From contig CAVWXN010000002.1 of NCBI GenBank assembly GCA_963759125.1, forward strand, positions 124,001 to 188,000: a stretch of DNA of 64,000 bases, in the 5' to 3' direction. Position 1 is the first letter of the stretch. Every line of letters starts with the position of its first letter. The position numbers and the translations under genes were made by a program. Source of the stretch: JABDQA01 sp963759125 (GTDB lineage Bacteria; Desulfobacterota; Desulfobulbia; Desulfobulbales; Desulfocapsaceae). Under the pieces are notes generated by a model that saw only the letters and a program-made list of their open reading frames with translations, was not told where the DNA came from and ran no database searches. Below are positions 29,016 through 36,817 of this stretch, one piece after another.

Positions 29016-29762
29016 GTGGCAGACTACATCCTGCAGGTAAAAGATCTCTGTAAATCTTTTGGTGCGGTGCAAGCCAGCCAAGAGCTGAGCTTCAGTATCC
29101 AAAGGGGACATATCCATGCCCTGATCGGTCCCAATGGAGCCGGGAAAACGACGGTGTTAAATCTGCTCAGTGGTGAGTTGCAGGCTGATTCAGGGTCGAT
29201 CCTTCTCAATTCTGAAGAGATACAAAAACTGCCTGTGCATAAAAGGGTCAGAGCGGGACTGGGAAGGTCTTTTCAAATCACCTCCATTTTTAATGACCTG
29301 AGCGTCTCCGAGAATATGGCTCTGGCCATACTCGCAGGAAGAGGTCATAATTTCCGTTTCTGGAAAAATGCGATGGCTGTGGACATTGTCCAGGACACCC
29401 TGGCGGATGCCCTGGCCAGAGTGGATCTGTCAGACAGAGCAGAGCAGCAGGCTGGGCGATTGTCCCATGGAGAAAAACGACAGTTGGAGGTAGGAATGGC
29501 ATTGGTAGGTGACCCGCAGCTCCTGATGCTTGATGAGCCCATGGCCGGCCAGGGGGCAGGAGGAACGGTGGAATTGCAGAAGTTGATATCTGGTCTCAAG
29601 GGAACGACGACGATACTTCTGGTTGAGCATGATATGGATGTGGTTTTTTCTCTGGCTGATCAGATCAGCGTTATCGTTTATGGTCACTGCATTGCCAGCG
29701 GCAGTCCCGAGGAAATCCGCCGCAATTCTGAAGTTCAAAATGCCTACCTGGGTGAGCACTGA
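29016..29762 (+). CDS. livG: Branched-chain amino-acid-type ABC ATPase LivG
   Basis: A 248-residue ATPase with Walker A GPNGAGKTT near 38, a signature region reading LSHGEKRQLE and Walker B LLMLDEPMAG. It powers the LivHM channel together with LivF. The start is GTG at 29016 with aggag just upstream, 3 bases after the livM stop. Confidence 0.92.
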   Translation: MADYILQVKDLCKSFGAVQASQELSFSIQRGHIHALIGPNGAGKTTVLNLLSGELQADSGSILLNSEEIQKLPVHKRVRAGLGRSFQITSIFNDLSVSENMALAILAGRGHNFRFWKNAMAVDIVQDTLADALARVDLSDRAEQQAGRLSHGEKRQLEVGMALVGDPQLLMLDEPMAGQGAGGTVELQKLISGLKGTTTILLVEHDMDVVFSLADQISVIVYGHCIASGSPEEIRRNSEVQNAYLGEH

Positions 29763-30464
29763 TGCTGCAGGTCAGGGAGATAACCGTTTTTTACGGGTCC
29801 AGCCAGGCCCTGTTTGGGGTGTCTCTGGAGGTGCGCCGGGATGAAGTGGTAACATTGCTGGGCAGAAATGGCATGGGCAAAACAACCACCGTCAAAGCAA
29901 TCATGGGGTTGGTCGAGAGCGGTGGCGGAAAAATAGAGTTTGATGCTAAGAAAATAAATGGCCGGCCAAGCTATGAAACGGCCAGGGCCGGAATTGGGTT
30001 GGTTCCCGAGGGTCAGGCAGATTTTCCCGAATCTGACGGTGAAGGAAAATATCATCGCCACCGCAGCCAATTACCGGAACCAGGCAGAACCTTATTCGAT
30101 CGACGATATCATGGTGATTTTCCCTCGACTCAAGGAACGGTTGAATCATTTCGGCAATCAACTTTCAGGTGGCGAACAGCAGATGCTCGCGATCGGACGG
30201 GCTTTGATGATCAATCCAAAGCTGCTCATTCTCGACGAGGCTACCGAAGGGCTCGCTCCTCTGGTCAGAGAGGAAATCTGGAGGGGACTTTCAATACTTA
30301 AAGAAAAAGGATTGGCAATCCTGGTGATTGATAAACACCTTGATTCGCTATTTGCCATCGCCGACAATCATTATATCATGGAGAAGGGAAGGATCGTCTG
30401 GGAGGGCACGACCTCCGCATTGCGAGATGATGCAGAAATAAAATCTCGCTATCTCGGTGTTTAA
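29762..30464 (+). pseudogene. livF: Branched-chain amino-acid-type ABC ATPase LivF, frameshifted
   Basis: The second ATPase of the Liv transporter, overlapping livG by one base (A of ATG). The 5' part encodes a normal LivF start with Walker A GRNGMGKTT and runs to GIGLVPEG. The frame then breaks, and the +1 frame continues exactly where expected: RQIFPNLTVKENI, LSGGEQQMLAIGRALM, LLILDEATEGLAP. The 703-base span is one base more than a multiple of three, so one extra base near 30011-30014 explains everything. Repaired, the protein would be about 233 residues, normal for LivF. A sequence error, a recent mutation, or (less likely) ribosomal frameshifting are all possible. No slippery heptamer is visible at the site. 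Confidence 0.88.
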
Positions 30465-30506
30465 AGGACAGCGCATGACATTATTGCCAGCCCAGGATTG
30501 CGTGGC

Positions 30507-31406
30507 ATGACCGATCAGGCCAAAGCCTATATTTTTGCACTGATTTCAGTTTTTCTCTGGTCCACTGTTGCCTCAGCTTTTAAAATCAGCCTGCGCTATC
30601 TTTCCCCGGTAGAGTTGCTCTTTTATGCAGCCTGCTTTTCCTGTGGTGTTCTGTTTATCGTTCTTGCTCTGCAGCAGAAGCTCTACTTGCTGGTCGAGGC
30701 CGATGCTGGTGTCTGGAAGACATCACTGCTGTTTGGGCTGCTGTCGCCTTTTCTCTATTATCTCGTTCTACTCAAGGCTTACGATCTTCTTCCTGCTCAG
30801 CAGGCTCAGCCTCTCAACTATACATGGGCGATTACCCTCTCGCTGCTCTCGGTACCGCTCCTCGGACATCGCTTGAAGATAGGGGAGATTGGCGCGGTAC
30901 TGGTGAGCTATCTCGGGGTATTGGTTATTTCAACCCAGGGTGACATACTGTCCCTGAAGTTTGAAAATCCCTTCGGTGTCGCCCTGGCCCTGGGCTCAAC
31001 GTTGATCTGGGCATTTTATTGGATCCTCAACACCAAGGATAGGCGCGACCCGGCGCTGGGCCTATTTCTTAATTTCCTCTGTTCGCTTCCATTTATAGGG
31101 TTCTATCTGCTGGTTACAGAAGGGTTCAGAGTCGTCGACCGGGCAGGTGTGCTGGGAGCGGCCTATATCGGTACTTTTGAGATGGGTATTGCCTTCATCT
31201 CCTGGTTGATGGCCATGAAGCTCACCAAATCCACTGCTCGAATTGCCAACCTCATATTCATCTCTCCGTTTCTTTCGCTGTTTTTAATTCATTTTTTCGT
31301 CGGCGAGAAAATAATGATCTCTTCGGTGGTGGGGCTAATCTTTATTGTCGCTGGCCTCATCATTCAAGCCTTGGCAGGCAGAACGGAACGGGGTGATGCC
31401 GGATGA
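30507..31406 (+). CDS. DMT-superfamily EamA-type transporter
   Basis: A 299-residue protein with ten predicted helices arranged as two EamA repeats. MTDQAKAYIFALISVFLWST is a typical start for the drug/metabolite transporter superfamily. Members export or import amino acids and other small metabolites; the substrate here is unknown. The ATG at 30507 is preferred over an in-frame TTG three codons upstream. It lies 42 bases after the livF frame and may be co-transcribed with the liv operon, which hints at an amino-acid-related substrate (inference). Confidence 0.85.
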   Translation: MTDQAKAYIFALISVFLWSTVASAFKISLRYLSPVELLFYAACFSCGVLFIVLALQQKLYLLVEADAGVWKTSLLFGLLSPFLYYLVLLKAYDLLPAQQAQPLNYTWAITLSLLSVPLLGHRLKIGEIGAVLVSYLGVLVISTQGDILSLKFENPFGVALALGSTLIWAFYWILNTKDRRDPALGLFLNFLCSLPFIGFYLLVTEGFRVVDRAGVLGAAYIGTFEMGIAFISWLMAMKLTKSTARIANLIFISPFLSLFLIHFFVGEKIMISSVVGLIFIVAGLIIQALAGRTERGDAG

Positions 31407-31537
31407 GGTTCTCCGACCAGTGTCATTTTGCCAGGACGTTTAGATCGATCAGAGGTGTTTTTCCGGGAGCATTTGGTAATTTTATTCAAGACGCTCATGA
31501 TTGATTACCGTTATTGTAAAGCAAAAATGGAGATCAT

Positions 31538-32345
31538 ATGAACGATTATGTACACGGGTACTCGAGTTCTGAAACTGAACGTCTCGATGATCAGGCCCAG
31601 GTGCTGCGCCGGCTGCTTCATGACGAGGTGTGCTTCGGGGAAGGAACCAAAGTCCTGGAAGCTGGCTGTGGGATAGGTGCCCAGACTGTGATCCTGGCTG
31701 GTAACAGCCCTGCTGCGCACTTTGTCGCTGTCGATCTTTCTGAAGCTTCTTTGAGAGAGGCTGCCGCTTCAGTCTCTGCCCATGGATTCACCAATGTCTC
31801 CCTGGAACGCCAGGATATCTTTGAGCTACGCTACCCCGACAACTATTTCGACCATATTTTTTGCTGCTTTGTGCTGGAACATCTCCCTGATCCGAACCTG
31901 GCACTTCAGGAAGCTTAAACGCGTTCTAAAACCGGGGGGATCAATAACAGTGATCGAAGGAGACCACGGATCCTTTTTCTGCCATCCTCCCTCGGCAGAA
32001 ATAAATGCTGCGGTCGATTGTCTTGTCGAACTGCAGCGTCAGAAGGGTGGTGATGCGTTGATCGGCAGGAGATTGTTTCCCCTGCTGTCAGCCGCCGGTT
32101 TTGAAGCGGTCCAGGTCAGTCCCCGGACCATATACGCAGATGATTCCCAGCCGGAGGTCGTCAACGGTTTTTCGAAGAAAACCTTTATCGCCATGGTATC
32201 CGGAATCAGGGACGAAGCCATCGAACAGCAATTGATTTCCACCCAGTGCTGGCAGCAGGCAATGGCTGATTTCAATCTGGCGGTTGGCAGTGAAGGAACG
32301 TTCTGCTACACTTTTTTTAAGGCTGTCGGGTTAAATAGTGGGTGA
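31538..32345 (+). pseudogene. Class I SAM-dependent methyltransferase, frameshifted
   Basis: A methyltransferase-like gene split across two frames. The 5' part has motif I (VLEAGCGIGAQT, near 42-53), a motif II VAVDLS and FDHIFCCFVLEHLPDP, but hits TAA after LALQEA. The +1 frame resumes KRVLKPGGSITVIEGDHG, which is the next conserved block of the fold. The 808-base span is one base over a multiple of three, so one extra base near 31912-31917 accounts for the break. The repaired protein would be about 268 residues. The substrate is unknown; the fold resembles ubiquinone/UbiE-like or small-molecule methyltransferases. Confidence 0.85.
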
Positions 32346-32419
32346 CGGACGGCTGTTTTCAAGGTTATCTGTGCCGAATAGATATACGGTTTTATTCCCC
32401 ATGAAGTAAAGAAACAGCA

Positions 32420-34108
32420 ATGGAAGAATTATCTAAATCTCAGAAGGCCCGGACGGCGATTGCCAGCTTCAAGACGCTGGTGGACGCCCTTATTCTCACC
32501 GGTTTTTACCAATCTTCCGGGACCACGGGCGTCAAACTGGAAGATGCGTTGCGCCAGTTCAATCCAGAGATTTACGGCTCAATGGCTAATGACCGGATTG
32601 TTGAGCTCAAGGGATTGGAATACGTCATCGATCGTTTACCCCGAGGCATTGAGTCGTCCACTAAAATAGTTCTTACCGCTCAAGAAGATCTTGAATCCAC
32701 CTCTTTCGAAGAGATATTTCCACTCAAAAGAAGAAGACGATCGTACCTCGTCTCCGACAAGGAAATGTGTTTTGTCGTCACTCGTGGAACCACCGAAATT
32801 TATGACATCATCGCCCATTTAACGTTTCTTAATATTGAGGCCCAAAAAATCAGCCGGCAGGTCAAGTCTGCCAATCAGTTGACCAGGGAATGGCTGCAAC
32901 TCACCCAGACGGTGCAGAGGGGCGAAGATCTTCAGGGAGAGGAACTCGACACTTCCCTGTGGAATCTTTCTAATATTCTAGGCCGCACCTATAAAGAAAC
33001 CAGGGAAACCTACGAGTATCTGCAGCAGAACTGCAAAGAGAGGTACAACAGCGGATTGTTCAGGATAGTCCAGGCACTGGCGCAACGTGTGATCGATGAG
33101 CAGGATAATGCGGTTGCCCCCCTTAGCATTTCTTTTACCCCTTCGCTGCAGGGGGTACTGGGGCACCACCAATATGCTGCCGCCTGGGCGAGTGGGCTGG
33201 TTCGCAGCATTGTTGAACATGGTCTTGAAACCCATCCTATCCACATAATCAGCGCCAATCTTCATTCAATAAGAAACATTCTCTACGGGCGCGGGGCCGT
33301 CGAAAAAACAGGACAGGCTGTGCCTGAAGATCTTTACGAAATGGTCCACCTGATCAGAGATCAGGATATCGATGTGGCCGGCTATGGTGCAGCTTTTGGT
33401 TTTATCGAACATGACGATGACTCGGGTTCCAATATCGACGCCCAGATCATCGATTTGGCCGGACTTGAACAGAGTTGCGTTCATCAGTCGCTGCAGTTTG
33501 ACCTCGATCTCATAGCACAGGAAAAACCGGTTATCATCGTAATCGACTATGCCTTTGGTACTCAGGCCTATGAAATTATGGATGAGCTGCTGAGTCCGAC
33601 CACTGTTGACAACACCCAGGTGTCATTAAAGATCGCCTCGGTTTCAATTATGGGGAAAGCTGGAATTCTGCCCGGCAGCAAAGGCGATATCATGCTAGCC
33701 AGTGCCCATGTAATGGAGGGAACACCGCATAACTATATCGTCGACAACGATCTTTCAGGCAGCGATTTTGACGATCTGGTGAAAGTCTTCAGTGGTCCGA
33801 TGCTGACCGTGCTGGGTACCTCGCTGCAAAACCGAGACGTGCTTGAGCGGTTCCACAATTCTTCCTGGAGAGCGGTCGGATTGGAAATGGAGGGGGCGCA
33901 TTATCAGAGGGCGATCAGCGCAGCGATCATCCAGGGCCATATTCCCAAAAACATGAAAGTCCGCTATGCCTATTATGCCTCGGACAATCCGCTAATCAGC
34001 GGCCAGACTCTTGCCTCAGGCCCAATGGGAGCGGAAGGGGTGGTTCCAACCTATCTTATTTCCAAAGTTATCCTTGAGAAAATACTGGCTGGAGATGAAA
34101 GCAGATAA
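32420..34108 (+). CDS. DUF6909 family protein, function unknown
   Basis: A 562-residue soluble protein with no signal peptide or membrane helix. The opening (KARTAIASFKTLVDALILTG, NPEIYGSMAN, YVIDRLPRGIESS) and ITRGTTEIYDIIAHLTFL-like centre match my recollection of DUF6909. The C-terminal part contains GLEMEGAHYQRAI and an FGTQAYEIMDELL segment, reminiscent of the nucleoside phosphorylase (PNP/UDP) fold with its EMEG purine/ribose motif. If so it might bind or cleave a nucleoside or a nucleotide-derived signal; that is inference. Its last 14 bases overlap the sensor-kinase gene, so the two are translationally coupled. Confidence 0.7.
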   Translation: MEELSKSQKARTAIASFKTLVDALILTGFYQSSGTTGVKLEDALRQFNPEIYGSMANDRIVELKGLEYVIDRLPRGIESSTKIVLTAQEDLESTSFEEIFPLKRRRRSYLVSDKEMCFVVTRGTTEIYDIIAHLTFLNIEAQKISRQVKSANQLTREWLQLTQTVQRGEDLQGEELDTSLWNLSNILGRTYKETRETYEYLQQNCKERYNSGLFRIVQALAQRVIDEQDNAVAPLSISFTPSLQGVLGHHQYAAAWASGLVRSIVEHGLETHPIHIISANLHSIRNILYGRGAVEKTGQAVPEDLYEMVHLIRDQDIDVAGYGAAFGFIEHDDDSGSNIDAQIIDLAGLEQSCVHQSLQFDLDLIAQEKPVIIVIDYAFGTQAYEIMDELLSPTTVDNTQVSLKIASVSIMGKAGILPGSKGDIMLASAHVMEGTPHNYIVDNDLSGSDFDDLVKVFSGPMLTVLGTSLQNRDVLERFHNSSWRAVGLEMEGAHYQRAISAAIIQGHIPKNMKVRYAYYASDNPLISGQTLASGPMGAEGVVPTYLISKVILEKILAGDESR

Positions 34109-35903
34109 ACGCACTCCCAGAAGCGAGTCGATATTTTATGCCTCGCCGCTTATCTTTTTTGCGGCCTGCGGACTGTTGGCGATTATCATAGCCGTTTTCG
34201 CGGTCAATAATTATCAACGCGAAAAAAAATTAAACGAACTCGTACTGAAACAGGAGGCGACAGCCATACTAAATCTGGTAGCCGCCAGTTCCCGCAGTGC
34301 CATGCGAAGAGGTTTCATGCGTGGCGATCTCGATGGTGACAACTGGGTAGAGTCAATTTCCCAGAGTATAGAGAACAGTTCCGAACATCCCGGACTTCTT
34401 GCCCTCTATCTGGTAGACAACAAAGGTGTCATCAGAACTCACTCTGATGCAGACCAGGTCGGCAGGCGAATCGACGACCAGACTGCTCAGCTGCTGGGAC
34501 GCCAGAAACAGGATAAGCAGCATAAAATAAGTGCTATCGTCAGCCGTCCCGGTGAGGAAGATCGGGTTTTCCTTATGGCAATGAGTTTTCTTCCTGCAGG
34601 TCTCAATGACGTAGGCATGCAAATCAATCGAGGGAGAATGGGAAGGATGCGGCCTGAAACTCCCATGCCTCCTGAACACCTTGAGCGAATGCGGGCGTTA
34701 GCTGACACCTCCTTAGCACTGGTAGTAGAGCTCAGTCTTGAGACCTATCAACAAGCAGTAAAAAAGCAGATTCTTCAAATTGTCATACTCTCGGTAGTTC
34801 TGCTGCTGGTCGGAGGCGGTGGTCTCCTGTCACTCGTTCTCATCCAAACCTACAAAGGGTCGCAGAAACGTTTGAGGAGTATACGCACTTTTACCGATAC
34901 CCTGGTTTCCTCCCTGCCGATTGGACTTATCGCAACTTCGTCAGACGGCCGTATCAGAACCTGTAACCCCAGTGCAGTTCAGATGCTCAACCTGAAAAAT
35001 CAATCATGTATAGGAATGGCGCTTACCGAGGTTCTCGACCGGAAAATGGCCGAGCTGCTGGCGCGGCAAAAAAATGATGAACTATATCATTGGGAGATGG
35101 TTTCAGTAAATGACTCGGGAGTAGAACAGAGCCTGCACCTCACCAAAGTGAATATCAAGGAAGAAGCGCAGACAGCCGGTGGCCTCATGTTGTTGGTTCA
35201 GGACTTGAGCCAGATCCGGGAACTGGAGGAACAGCTCCAGAGAGCTGAGCGTGATGCGGTGGTTGGCCGGATGGCCGCCGGGGTGGCGCATGAACTTCGG
35301 AACCCTTTGAGTTCTGTAAAAGGATTGGCCCTGCTTCTCAAGTCTAAATTTGTGGAGGATCTTTCTTCTCAACAGACCGCCGATCTGATGGTGGAGCAGG
35401 TCGAACGACTCAACCGTTCAATCTCGGAGTTGTTGGACTATGCCAGGCCCGGTATGGTGACGAAGACTCCTCTGCATATCGACGAGCTGCTTGCCAAAGC
35501 GGTTATGCTGGTGCGCACCGATGCTGAAACACAGAATATTTTGGTAGAGGAAACTTACGGCTGCGGCTCGGCAATAATGGAAGGAGACCAGGACAAGCTG
35601 ACCCAGCTATTTCTAAATCTGTTTTTGAATGGAATTCAGGCCATCGGCGAAGGCGGCAAGTTGTCAATCTCTACAGACTGCTCCGGTGGCGACATCATCA
35701 TTGAAATAGCAGACGACGGCTGTGGCATCCCCCCTGAGGTGCTCGATAAGGTATTCGAACCTTACTTCACCACGAAGCACGAGGGAACAGGTTTGGGATT
35801 GGCCATGTCAGCCCGAATAATTCACGACCACAACGGTTCTATTTCACTGAGAAGTGTGGAAAATGAAGGCACCACCATAACCATAAAATTGCCCGCTCAC
35901 TGA
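34095..35903 (+). CDS. PAS-containing membrane sensor histidine kinase (NtrB/ZraS-like)
   Basis: A 602-residue kinase. One helix near residues 14-36 and another near 222-246 flank a periplasmic sensor region of about 185 residues. A PAS domain (about 265-375, SLPIGLIATSSDGRIRTCNP) follows. The HisKA domain has the phospho-acceptor His in VAHELRNPLSSVKG near 398, and the HATPase domain has NLFLNGIQAIGEGG, DDGCGIP and GTGLGLAMS. No response regulator lies nearby, so it is an orphan in this window. The ATG at 34095 has ggag before it and overlaps the DUF6909 gene by 14 bases. The periplasmic part is rich in Met and Arg near residue 190-200 (GRMGRMRPETPMPPE); signal unknown. Confidence 0.9.
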   Translation: MKADKRTPRSESIFYASPLIFFAACGLLAIIIAVFAVNNYQREKKLNELVLKQEATAILNLVAASSRSAMRRGFMRGDLDGDNWVESISQSIENSSEHPGLLALYLVDNKGVIRTHSDADQVGRRIDDQTAQLLGRQKQDKQHKISAIVSRPGEEDRVFLMAMSFLPAGLNDVGMQINRGRMGRMRPETPMPPEHLERMRALADTSLALVVELSLETYQQAVKKQILQIVILSVVLLLVGGGGLLSLVLIQTYKGSQKRLRSIRTFTDTLVSSLPIGLIATSSDGRIRTCNPSAVQMLNLKNQSCIGMALTEVLDRKMAELLARQKNDELYHWEMVSVNDSGVEQSLHLTKVNIKEEAQTAGGLMLLVQDLSQIRELEEQLQRAERDAVVGRMAAGVAHELRNPLSSVKGLALLLKSKFVEDLSSQQTADLMVEQVERLNRSISELLDYARPGMVTKTPLHIDELLAKAVMLVRTDAETQNILVEETYGCGSAIMEGDQDKLTQLFLNLFLNGIQAIGEGGKLSISTDCSGGDIIIEIADDGCGIPPEVLDKVFEPYFTTKHEGTGLGLAMSARIIHDHNGSISLRSVENEGTTITIKLPAH

Positions 35904-36568
35904 GGCTTTGACTCAGATTGATTGTCTATCTGGACCCGGTCGTCAAAGGTATAGCTCTGGTTCTCAGCGCTGAAGACCGAGCCCAGTTTTCTCCCTAGAA
36001 AACGAATTGCCCTCCAGAGCTTGGGTAGCAGCCAGACTGCAAGCAGCAGAAAGAGGACAAAGAGGATAAGAAAGAGCAACGGGTAATGAAGGGCGGTGAA
36101 CAGGCCGCCGATTACCAGAAAATCCTCGAACATTGAGGCTGCCCAGTTGCTGAAAGGTTCCGGTGAGGTATTGATAACCACCCGCGAGCCGGCTTTGACC
36201 AGGTGGCTGGTGGCGGCTACCGTTCCGCCCAGAATTCCTGCCGCAACAACGAGTGCAGGTGAGACGTCTCCAACTGCCGAGGCAGCGAGAATGACACCGG
36301 CCGGAATCCTGATGAACGTATGGATTGTATCCCAGCCGGTGTCGACGCCTGGGGTTTTGTCGGCAAAAAATTCCACCACAAACATCAGGCCGGCGCAACC
36401 GATAACCAGCGGCGATTGAAGGACGAGAAGCTGGGAGGGGAGGCTGACATTTCCTGTGGCACCTAATATGCCCAGCACGGCGATGGTGGCGTATAGGTTT
36501 ATACCGCTGGCCCAAGCGGCACCCATAGTCAAAGCAATGGTCGATATAACCTGCTGGTAGGAATCCAT
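35897..36568 (-). CDS. DUF4126 family membrane protein
   Basis: A 223-residue protein with about six hydrophobic helices. GINLYATIAVLGILG near 22 and the FADKTPGVDTGWDTIHTFIRIPAG segment near 68-92 are characteristic of DUF4126. Function is unknown. The 3' end overlaps the convergent sensor-kinase gene by 7 bases. The small gene just upstream on the same strand lies 45 bases away, so all three minus-strand genes here could form one transcript with glgB. Confidence 0.8.
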   Translation of the reverse strand: MDSYQQVISTIALTMGAAWASGINLYATIAVLGILGATGNVSLPSQLLVLQSPLVIGCAGLMFVVEFFADKTPGVDTGWDTIHTFIRIPAGVILAASAVGDVSPALVVAAGILGGTVAATSHLVKAGSRVVINTSPEPFSNWAASMFEDFLVIGGLFTALHYPLLFLILFVLFLLLAVWLLPKLWRAIRFLGRKLGSVFSAENQSYTFDDRVQIDNQSESKPQ

Positions 36569-36613
36569 ATCTGTTCCCTTGTGCTTATTCTTCTAGAGAG
36601 TGGCTCTTGCCAT

Positions 36614-36817
36614 TCATTCCCTGTGGCTGTTATTGACGGTTTCCCCGGAGAGATATTTGTTTAGAAATTCACACTCGGCAGGGGACAAATCGAACTGAAG
36701 CTGGACTTTCTGCAGCAGCTCGATACGACTTTTCTGCGGGTAAGATTCAACCATATCGGAAAAATATTGTACCGCTTTTTTCAATTTATCACGGCCTAGG
36801 GGACTGTTCTGGCTCAT
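36614..36817 (-). CDS. Small conserved-looking hypothetical protein coupled to glgB
   Basis: A 67-residue soluble protein beginning MSQNSPLGRDKLKKAVQYFS. The middle is helical and amphipathic (KAVQYFSDMVESY, RIELLQKVQLQF). Its ATG overlaps the glgB stop in an ATGA arrangement, which strongly supports translation. A longer in-frame extension into glgB is possible but would break that coupling. I do not recognise a family. The link to the branching enzyme suggests a glycogen-related or regulatory role only by position. Confidence 0.7.
   Translation of the reverse strand: MSQNSPLGRDKLKKAVQYFSDMVESYPQKSRIELLQKVQLQFDLSPAECEFLNKYLSGETVNNSHRE

Noticed and set aside
29990..30025. Programmed ribosomal frameshifting in livF
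   Set aside because: No slippery heptamer and no convincing downstream pseudoknot at the break; two other genes in the window have similar single-base breaks, so error is simpler.
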